64,000 nt of DNA, taken from positions 124,001 to 188,000 of the forward strand of contig JBJXHN010000001.1 of NCBI GenBank assembly GCA_046233135.1, in the 5' to 3' direction. This document shows, piece by piece, positions 58,343 through 64,000 of this stretch. The translations under genes and the position numbers were made by a program. This DNA comes from JBJXHN01 sp046233135. Its GTDB lineage: Bacteria > Pseudomonadota > Alphaproteobacteria > Rhodospirillales > Rhodospirillaceae. Within the stretch, counting starts at the first letter, position 1. The number at the start of each line of letters is the position of its first letter. The notes under the pieces are model-generated. The model did not search any database. It saw only the letters and a list, made by a program, of their open reading frames with translations, and had not been told where the DNA came from.

Positions 58343-58642
58343 TTAGCTTCGAGGCTGCTGAATCAGGCCGAAACGGGCGAGAAGCGCGGCGGAGCGGTCC
58401 GTGTCCCGCTTCTTTTCCATCTCCTGGAAATCCTCTTCGGACAGGGCGTCGATGCTCAGGCCGTCGCCTTCGGGCGGAAGGGCCATGGTGGTGGTCTCCA
58501 GCAGGAAAGCCACCTCGGCGTAATCCAGCAGGCGGGCAAGGTCGCGGGCTTCGGAGATGAGAGTGGCCAGACGGTCACGGGCTGCGTCTTCGGGCAGCAC
58601 GGCAAGGGAGGCTGCGAAAGGCGGCGTGGTCTCTTGGGACAT
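58343..58642 (-). CDS. small hypothetical protein
   Basis: 99 residues from ATG 58642; the longer frame upstream reads as translated intergenic sequence. The protein is soluble, Ala/Leu/Glu-rich and helical (LAVLPEDAARDRLATLISEARDLARLLDYAEVAFLLETTTMAL, then LSEEDFQEMEKKRDTDRSAALLARFGL). It has no recognised family and no signal peptide. Its small size, acidity and isolation leave its role open. It converges on the MFS gene. Confidence 0.55.
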   Translation of the reverse strand: MSQETTPPFAASLAVLPEDAARDRLATLISEARDLARLLDYAEVAFLLETTTMALPPEGDGLSIDALSEEDFQEMEKKRDTDRSAALLARFGLIQQPRS

Positions 58643-59223
58643 GGCGGAGCACCGTGGACTGTTGCAGACGGATGGCGCCGGGATCGGCGCCCCGGAGAAG
58701 GCGGGGCGGACGGCCGTCGGATCCTCCTGTCCGAATGCCTGTCCATTAGGGCAGCTATTTGAACGAGTATAGGGTGAAAAGATGAGGGTCTCCAGTGCAA
58801 CCGAAAAGGTCAATGGGCATGGCGATCTTCCTTTTGCGCGCAAATCAGCAAAGCGATTTCGATTCGACTGAAATAAGACAACTAAAACAAATAATTAACT
58901 ACCGGGAATTGACAGCCTGCGGATTCAGCGCGGCTGGATGACAATGCCCTTCTTCCGGAGCGGGCAACGGGCCTATGGCTTCGATGAGCTATAGGAGACT
59001 TGGCGGGATACGTGCCGGCTGCTTAAGAGGCAATCCCCAGGCGAAGCCCTTCGCTGGAAAATTGCCGAATCGCGGATAAAACCAACTCAGGTAGGATAGT
59101 GTGCCGATTCCCCCGGCCGGACGGAAGAGGCAAAAGGGTCATTGGTCTTTCTTGCGGAACGGGTGGGTGGCCACCCTTCCGGTCCTGCTTCAGGATATCG
59201 GCGAAGGCGACTGGGGAGATCCC
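58643..59223. other. 581-base region upstream of the LuxR-type gene
   Basis: Part codes for nothing recognisable; the LuxR frame stays open back to 59101 but residues before 59224 do not look like protein. It holds a nested inverted repeat (59029-59066), a 12-base palindrome GGGTGGCCACCC (59165-59176), and an AT-rich stretch at about 58.85-58.91 kb that may carry promoters. Confidence 0.4.
59029..59066. promoter_or_regulatory. nested inverted repeat, possible LuxR operator or hairpin
   Basis: Outer arms GGCAAT (59029-59034) and ATTGCC (59061-59066); inner arms GCGAAG (59041-59046) and CTTCGC (59049-59054), flanked by CCAG and TGG. It lies 158 bases before the LuxR start. The size of the inner element (about 20 bases) is like a lux box, but it has no lux-box consensus. 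Confidence 0.35.
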
Positions 59224-59988
59224 ATGAACAAGGTGCTGGAGGACGTTCTCGGATCCATCTCGGGCTGCGAGGCGGTGAGCGAGCTGGAAGGGCTGCTGCC
59301 CCGGCTGGCGGAGCATGCCGGTTTCCTGGCTGTAACCTACGCCGAGATCACCCGGCTGCCGCTGGGCGATGAACAGATCCCCTACTTCTCCAGCACCGCC
59401 GATCCGTCGTTCGTGCGCTGCTATATCGAACAAAGGTTTGCCGGGATTGATCCGGTGCTGCGTCAGGCCGCGGCGACCACCGTGCCCTTTCGCTGGACCG
59501 ACTGCCCCGCCTACCAGCGGGGGCTGGAGCGGCGCAAAGGCGTGAAGCCACAGGTGTCCCGCTTGGCCACGGTGGCCAAGGATTTCGGCTTCGACGACGG
59601 CTATGTCATCCCCTCTCATGCCATGCTGGGGTCGGGCATGGTGGATTCCGCCCTGTTCAGCTTCATCGGAGAAGGTCCGCCGAGCGGAGCGCCGGAGCGG
59701 CATTGGCTGCGGCTCATCGCCTTGTCCTATCACGAACGGATGTTGCATTTGCGCGGCGCCGGCGGGACGAGAGAAGACGGACGCGGCAGGCCCGTTCTGA
59801 CAGACCGGGAAAGCGAAGTGCTGGTTTGGGCCTGCCGGGGCAAGACCAGTCAGGAAACCGCCGACATTCTCAACATCTCGGAAAGGACGGTGAAGTTCCA
59901 CGTTCAGCAAGCTATGAGTAAACTGGGAGTCTACAATAAAGTGCATGCTGTTGCGCTTGCTATCAGGCGGGGGTTAATCTGTCCATAG
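59224..59988 (+). CDS. LuxR-family regulator with autoinducer-binding-like domain (solo)
   Basis: 254 residues from ATG 59224, which follows GGGGAGATCC. Residues about 20-165 match the autoinducer-binding domain: FVRCYIEQRFAGIDPVLRQA with Y and D-P at the expected places, then FRWTD. The position of the invariant Trp in AHL binders (four residues before the Tyr) is Phe, which suggests a non-AHL ligand. The C-terminal LuxR helix-turn-helix is intact: LTDRESEVLVWACRGKTSQETADILNISERTVKFHVQQAMSKLGV. No luxI synthase gene is present in the window, so it is a solo. Confidence 0.85.
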   Translation: MNKVLEDVLGSISGCEAVSELEGLLPRLAEHAGFLAVTYAEITRLPLGDEQIPYFSSTADPSFVRCYIEQRFAGIDPVLRQAAATTVPFRWTDCPAYQRGLERRKGVKPQVSRLATVAKDFGFDDGYVIPSHAMLGSGMVDSALFSFIGEGPPSGAPERHWLRLIALSYHERMLHLRGAGGTREDGRGRPVLTDRESEVLVWACRGKTSQETADILNISERTVKFHVQQAMSKLGVYNKVHAVALAIRRGLICP

Positions 59989-60242
59989 CATACCGCAGAA
60001 AAGTTGGTGAAGGGATGTGCGGGAAAGCGTTGGGTATTTCGTGTTTTGCGAATTAATTTTCATTTTTTGGCGTGATTCGCTTCTTGTTTGCATCCAAAGG
60101 AAATTTGTGTGGCGACCAATACATATTCCTCACTTAAATTCCTATGTCATACCCTGTAAAATTTGATAATCGCAGGGTCGGGTAGTTGGTGCGGCGGCTG
60201 CCCCGATTATCTGGTGCTGATTAACTTGGAGGTCGTCAAAAA

Positions 60243-60755
60243 ATGGAAACCCTGGAGAGATCACCGGACCTCATCGATGTGGAGGTCGGGCGGCGGCTCC
60301 GGCGGCGGCGGGAAGTGCTTGGCATGTCCCAGATGCGTCTGGCCGAGGCTATTGGTGTCACGTTTCAGCAGGTGCAGAAATACGAACGGGGGAAGAACCG
60401 TGTCTCCGCCAGCCGCCTGTGGCAGGTGGGCAAGGCGTTGGGCGTGACCATCGACTACTTCTTCGAAGACATCGACGAAGTCGCCCGTCTCCGGGTCGAT
60501 CGTCCGCAGCTTGCTCCTCTGGTGGCTCTGGCCGACGATCCTTTCGAACGGCCGAAGGAACGGGCGGAAACCCTGGTGCTGGTGCGCCTGTTCAATGCGC
60601 AGCCGATGCGGGTGCGCGATTGCTTCCTGGCCCTGCTGGACAGCGTCGGAAAGGGGCGCCGGCGGACCAAGGATCATTCCGGTGAAGGTTTGGCCAGTGA
60701 CGGTTTGGCCAGTGACGGTTTGGCGGGTGAAGACGACGAGACGGGGGAAGAATAG
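60243..60755 (+). CDS. XRE-family helix-turn-helix regulator
   Basis: 170 residues. ATG 60243 has GGAGG ten bases upstream. The helix-turn-helix spans about residues 15-72: VGRRLRRRREVLGMSQMRLAEAIGVTFQQVQKYERGKNRVSASRLWQVGKAL, the classic Cro/C1 type with Q-K-Y-E-R-G. The C-terminal part is helical, ending in an acidic, Ser/Gly-rich tail that contains three copies of G-L-A-(S/G)-(D/E) encoded by a DNA repeat. The target is unknown. The type is common in Alphaproteobacteria. Confidence 0.87.
   Translation: METLERSPDLIDVEVGRRLRRRREVLGMSQMRLAEAIGVTFQQVQKYERGKNRVSASRLWQVGKALGVTIDYFFEDIDEVARLRVDRPQLAPLVALADDPFERPKERAETLVLVRLFNAQPMRVRDCFLALLDSVGKGRRRTKDHSGEGLASDGLASDGLAGEDDETGEE
60687..60731 (+). 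repeat. three tandem 15-base repeats inside the XRE gene
   Basis: GGTTTGGCCAGTGAC occurs twice in succession, followed by a third copy changed to GGTTTGGCGGGTGAA. Each copy encodes G-L-A-S-D or G-L-A-G-E. The repeat keeps the frame, so slippage would change the tail by five residues at a time. Confidence 0.85.
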
Positions 60756-60881
60756 CGATACCCGGCCGGGACATCCCGGACCACGGGACACCGGAAGATC
60801 CTGTGGGTCCCGAGAGCGTGGTCCGGACGTCGGCTGGTGGCCACATGGCCGTGAGGACCGGCTCTGACGGGGCGGTGCCAT

Positions 60882-60962
60882 GACGCTTCAGGCGTCAGCC
60901 TGAGTCACGACGCAGTACGCGTCAGCTCGACTTACGACGCAGTACGCGTCAGGGCCTGATCC
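60882..60962. repeat. three hairpin repeats with 27-base period at the end of the metY-like gene
   Basis: GACGC-N5-GCGTC occurs at 60882, 60909 and 60936, exactly 27 bases apart. The second and third copies share GACGCAGTACGCGTCAG completely. The third overlaps the last codons of the minus-strand fusion gene, and the second would encode the same last residues followed by TGA. This looks like a duplication of the gene end that now forms a row of hairpins. Confidence 0.75.
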
Positions 60963-62770
60963 AGATCAGCGATCAAGTCGGCTGCCGTTTCGATTCCCAC
61001 CGACAAGCGAATCACGTCGTCGCCGGCTCCGGCGGCCAGACGCTGCTCGTCCGTCAGCTGGCGATGGGTGGTGCTGGCCGGATGCAGGATCAGGCTGCGG
61101 GTGTCGCCGATATTGGCCAGATGGCTGAACAGCTCCACGCTTTCCACCAGCCTGACCCCGGCTTCGAACCCGCCGCGCACACCGAAGGTAAAGACCGACC
61201 CGGGACCCTTGGGCAGGTATTTTTCCTGCATCGCTTTATAGGGACTGTCGGCCAGACCGGCGTAGCTGACCCACGCCACCTGGGGATGGCCGGACAGGAA
61301 GTCCGCGACCTCCCGGGCATTGGCCACATGGCGTTCCATGCGCAGGGGCAGGGTTTCAATGCCCATGATGGTCAGATAGGCGTTCATCGGCGACAGGGCC
61401 GGGCCGAAGTCCCGCAAGGCCACGGCCCGGGCCTTGGTGGTGAAGGCAAAGTCACCGAAGGTTTCGTGGAAGGTCAGCCCGTGATAGGCCGGCTCAGGCT
61501 GGCTGAGCGAGGGGAATTTGTCGCTGGCCGACCAGTCGAACCGGCCGCTTTCCACCACCGCACCGCCCACCGCATTGCCGTGGCCGGACAGGAACTTGGT
61601 GGTCGAATGCACCACCAGGTCCGCGCCCCATTCAAAGGGCCGGCACAGCATGGGCGTGGCCATGGTGTTGTCGACGATCAGCGGCAGCCCGGCATCATGG
61701 GCGACGGTGGCCACCGCTTCCAGGTCGACGATCACCCCGCCGGGGTTGGCCAGGGCTTCCAGGAACAGGGCCTTGGTGTTCTCCTGAATCGCGCTGCGGA
61801 AATTGGCCGGATCGGTGGGGTCAACGAAGGTGACGTGCCAGCCCAGCTTCTTGAACGACACCCCCAGCTGGGTCAGCGACCCGCCATACAGGTTGCGCGA
61901 GGCGACGATATGGTCGCCCGGCTCCAGCAGGGTGAAGAAGGTCAGGAACTGCGCGGCGTGGCCCGAGGCGCAGCAGACGGCCGCCCGGCCCCCTTCCAGG
62001 CTGGCCACCCGTTCTTCCAGCACGCTGACCGTCGGGTTGGTCAGGCGGGAATAGATATAGCCGAAGGTGTGAAGGTTGAACAGGTTGGCGGCGTGGTCCA
62101 CGTCGTCGAACACATAGGACGTGGTCTGGTAGATGGGCGTGGAGCGGGCGCCGGTTGTGGGGTCGGGCGCGGCCCCGGCGTGCACGGCCCGGGTCTCGAA
62201 CCCGAAGGCGCGGGGCGCGGCTTCGGCGGCATCCTTTGGGGGCGGGGGCGGCACCCGGCGGCGCTCCGTGCCCGGCGCCCGGTGAGGCTTGTTGCTGATC
62301 AGCCCGGTGTTGACCCCCTGCCAGGACAATTCTCCGCCCAGCCGGCCGAATTCGATCTTGGGGCAGCGGTCCATGATCACCGTCAGCCCGGCCTTGTCCC
62401 CCCGGTCCGCCGCCCCGTCGTTGCGGACGCTCAGCTGCATCCAGACGGTGCGGATGCCCTTGTCGGCCTTCAGGGCGATGGCCTCGTCGACGATGGCCCC
62501 GGCGGCGTCGGCATTGCGGAAGATATCCACCATGTCGAAGGGGTCGGGGATGTCGGCCAGCGTGGCATAGACGGTCTCGCCCAGGATGTCCTTGCCGGCC
62601 TGACCCGGATTCACCGGAATGACCCGGAAGCCTTTGTCTTGCAGGTATTTCATCACGAAATAGCTGGGCCGGTTCCAGTTGGAAGAGGCACCCACCATGG
62701 CAATGGTGCGGGTGGTGGCAAGGACGTGGCGCAGCAGGGCGTCCGGATAGATCAGGGGGGCGTCGGTCAT
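60932..62770 (-). CDS. CoA-binding domain fused to O-acetylhomoserine sulfhydrylase
   Basis: 612 residues. Residues 1-165 form a CoA-binding (Rossmann) domain of the YccU type: TIAMVGASSNWNRPSYFVMKYLQDKGFRVIPVNPG and DMVDIFRNADAAGAIVDEAI. A Pro-rich linker (VPPPPPKDAAEAAP) follows. Residues about 190-612 are a Cys/Met metabolism PLP enzyme, most like MetY: GFETRAVHAGAAPDPTTGARSTPIYQTTSYVFDD, YSRLTNPTVSVLEERVASLEGG, LPLIVDNTMATPMLCRPFEWGADLVVHSTTKFLSGHG (with the PLP lysine) and SLILHPASTTHRQLT. It makes homocysteine from O-acetylhomoserine and sulfide. The two parts are often separate neighbouring genes; here they are one open frame. Confidence 0.88.
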   Translation of the reverse strand: MTDAPLIYPDALLRHVLATTRTIAMVGASSNWNRPSYFVMKYLQDKGFRVIPVNPGQAGKDILGETVYATLADIPDPFDMVDIFRNADAAGAIVDEAIALKADKGIRTVWMQLSVRNDGAADRGDKAGLTVIMDRCPKIEFGRLGGELSWQGVNTGLISNKPHRAPGTERRRVPPPPPKDAAEAAPRAFGFETRAVHAGAAPDPTTGARSTPIYQTTSYVFDDVDHAANLFNLHTFGYIYSRLTNPTVSVLEERVASLEGGRAAVCCASGHAAQFLTFFTLLEPGDHIVASRNLYGGSLTQLGVSFKKLGWHVTFVDPTDPANFRSAIQENTKALFLEALANPGGVIVDLEAVATVAHDAGLPLIVDNTMATPMLCRPFEWGADLVVHSTTKFLSGHGNAVGGAVVESGRFDWSASDKFPSLSQPEPAYHGLTFHETFGDFAFTTKARAVALRDFGPALSPMNAYLTIMGIETLPLRMERHVANAREVADFLSGHPQVAWVSYAGLADSPYKAMQEKYLPKGPGSVFTFGVRGGFEAGVRLVESVELFSHLANIGDTRSLILHPASTTHRQLTDEQRLAAGAGDDVIRLSVGIETAADLIADLDQALTRTAS

Positions 62771-62797
62771 GGGCGGTCCTCGGGGGAAGGAAGGCTA

Positions 62798-63541
62798 TCA
62801 GGTATTCAGGAAGTCGGTGTAGGTGGCGACGATGTGATCCACCGCCACGCGGACGAAATCCGCCCCCAGCTCGGGTGTGGCGAGCCCGGGATTGGAGCCG
62901 ATGCGGCCGTCCGGGAAGCGCTGGCGGAAGTCGCGGCTGTCGGTGAAGCGGCCCGACGGGGCGATGGTCGGGCTGAGGGGGGCGGTCTTGATGGCCTCGG
63001 GATAGGCGTATTGGGTCACCGCCACTTCGCTGGGGGTGGCATGGCCGCCTTCCGCATCGCCGAAGTGCCTGGCCGCCAGTTCATGCACGGGCTTGGCGGT
63101 GAACCAGTTGCACAGATGGCAGGCCAGCGACGGAGCGTCTTCGCCCCGGGTCACGCGCTGTTCCTCGTAGATTTCGTAGAAGGCGGACTGGACGGCCGGG
63201 ATGTTGCCGCCATGGCCGTTGACGAACAGGAAGCGGCGGAAGCCATGGGCTGCCAGGCTCAGCACCTGATCCCGGACCAGGGCGATCAGGGTGGATGGCC
63301 GCAGGGTCATGGATCCGGCGAAGGCCATGTGGTGATGGGCCATGCCTACGGGAATGGTCGGCGCAACCAGGATCCCCATCTCCTCGCCAGCGCGTTGGGC
63401 GATCACCTCGGCGGTGATGGCATCGGTGCCGATCAGGCCCGTCGGGCCATGCTGCTCCGTCGACCCGATGGGAATGATGACGCCGTGATGGCGGGTGAGA
63501 TAGCTGGCAACCTCCTGCCAGGTCTGCAACTGAAGACGCAC
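62798..63541 (-). CDS. creatininase-family amidohydrolase
   Basis: 247 residues. Metal-binding and family motifs: IIPIGSTEQHGPTGLIGTDAITAEVIAQRAGEE, VGMAHHHMAFAGSMTLRP, FRRFLFVNGHGGNIPAVQSA, and AEGGHATPSEVAVTQY with the second-shell metal ligands. These match creatinine amidohydrolase-like enzymes, a group with several substrates (creatinine, 2-amino-5-formylamino pyrimidine, mycofactocin precursor). Only the cluster-free creatininase fold is certain; the substrate is not. It is 27 bases upstream of the fusion gene on the same strand. Confidence 0.87.
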   Translation of the reverse strand: MRLQLQTWQEVASYLTRHHGVIIPIGSTEQHGPTGLIGTDAITAEVIAQRAGEEMGILVAPTIPVGMAHHHMAFAGSMTLRPSTLIALVRDQVLSLAAHGFRRFLFVNGHGGNIPAVQSAFYEIYEEQRVTRGEDAPSLACHLCNWFTAKPVHELAARHFGDAEGGHATPSEVAVTQYAYPEAIKTAPLSPTIAPSGRFTDSRDFRQRFPDGRIGSNPGLATPELGADFVRVAVDHIVATYTDFLNT

Positions 63542-63860
63542 GGGATGTTCTCCTTCACGGCCGGAGCGGCGGGGCCGGGTGGACGATACCGGAACGGGGG
63601 ACGTGGCATGGGATATGGGACGGCCAGGGTCCCTGTCCAGGGGCGACCGTCACGCGCCGCAAGGCCCGACCGGGCGGCAGGGGAGGCGAAGGGCTATGAC
63701 CTGCGGAAAACCGCTAGGCCTTTTGGTAAATTGCCTATGGTAAAACTCATTTGGTACTCTTGTTGCGTTACGTGATCCGCATGCACAATAAAACCTATCC
63801 CCTGAAGGGGAGGCTGCGGACGCGGGGTGGTTAACGGTCTAGGGAAGGAGCCGTCCACCG
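63542..63860. other. 319-base divergent region before the last gene
   Basis: No gene is supported. Three copies of TGGTA occur at 63724, 63738 and 63752, each 14 bases apart, in an AT-rich stretch that could hold promoters. A small hairpin CCCCTGAAGGGG lies at about 63800-63811. Confidence 0.4.
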
Positions 63861-64000
63861 ATGATCTCGGATCCTGCGTTCTGGGCGGTGCCCCTTGGCG
63901 CTGGTGCTGCCTTGCTGATGGTGTTCCTGCGCAACCGGATGACCGCCTCACCGGTGACGGAGAGTGCGGCGGCCCCGTCGCCTGCGACGGTGAAGGCGCA
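63861..64000 (+). CDS. membrane protein, 3' end outside window
   Basis: Only the first 46 codons are seen. ATG 63861 has GGGAAGGAG ten bases upstream. The N-terminus MISDPAFWAVPLGAGAALLMVF contains one membrane helix, then an Ala/Pro/Ser-rich region (TASPVTESAAAPSPATVKA). The family cannot be recognised from this fragment. Confidence 0.6.
   Translation, partial: MISDPAFWAVPLGAGAALLMVFLRNRMTASPVTESAAAPSPATVKA

Noticed and set aside
1..64000. CRISPR arrays, IS elements or rRNA genes
   Set aside because: No regularly spaced direct repeats with spacers, no transposase and no rRNA sequence were seen.

Overview
The window is high-GC DNA (most genes use strongly G/C-ending codons) with glnB-glnA, TamA-TamB, tripartite tricarboxylate transporter and PII genes typical of Alphaproteobacteria. 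A member of the Rhodospirillales or a related order fits best; this is inferred from gene content and protein style, and no rRNA is present. Most genes are chromosomal housekeeping or signalling genes. The clearest accessory DNA lies at about 26.0-36.4 kb, where composition is more AT-rich and mosaic.

Layout. 0-1.4 kb: the end of a CaiB/BaiF CoA-transferase whose last third changes composition, then a small membrane protein and a strong terminator. 1.4-2.5 kb: a radical-SAM protein preceded by two long inverted repeats. 2.5-8.2 kb: a tight six-gene operon (substrate-binding/OmpA fusion, von Willebrand A protein, small OmpA protein, Coq4-like protein, XpaC-like protein, TelA-like protein). This looks like one envelope-associated system and is the best candidate here for an uncharacterised system. 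8.3-10.8 kb: class III aminotransferase and a secreted serine hydrolase. 10.9-19.3 kb: tamA, tamB, a cytoplasmic S49 peptidase and a 2-hydroxyacid dehydrogenase. 19.4-25.9 kb: a receiver-only response regulator, a Crp/Fnr regulator, a sigma-54-type promoter driving a periplasmic protein and a chemoreceptor, a small orphan gene and a CSS-EAL c-di-GMP phosphodiesterase.

26.0-36.4 kb: three cassettes encoding proteins that start with the same roughly 60-residue module and end in different receptor-binding-like domains (LamG-like, glycine-rich, and a third type). They come with a DUF4376-like tail-assembly protein and an overlapping Rz/Rz1-like spanin pair. No capsid, terminase, tail-tube, holin or endolysin gene is visible, so this is a detached tail-fibre/lysis accessory locus (prophage remnant, tailocin or gene-transfer-agent satellite) rather than a complete phage. 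A CPA1 antiporter lies between cassettes one and two on the other strand.

36.4-45.9 kb: glnA and glnB, a methionine/glutamine-type aminotransferase, tRNA-His with its own promoter and terminator, a divergent MFS/LysR pair, a FecR-OmpA lipoprotein pair, a DUF5131 protein and CreA. 46-51 kb: a TctC-TctB-TctA transporter followed, with overlap, by a QuiC-type 3-dehydroshikimate dehydratase; together they predict uptake and conversion of a shikimate-pathway compound to protocatechuate. 51-55.4 kb: MotB/MotA-type stator genes, a bacteriohemerythrin and two small membrane proteins. 55.6-64 kb: a PuuA-like glutamine synthetase homologue, an MFS transporter, a LuxR solo, an XRE regulator, a CoA-binding/O-acetylhomoserine sulfhydrylase fusion, a creatininase-family amidohydrolase and the start of a membrane protein cut by the window edge.

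All family calls come from reading motifs and overall sequence character by eye. No database search was run.
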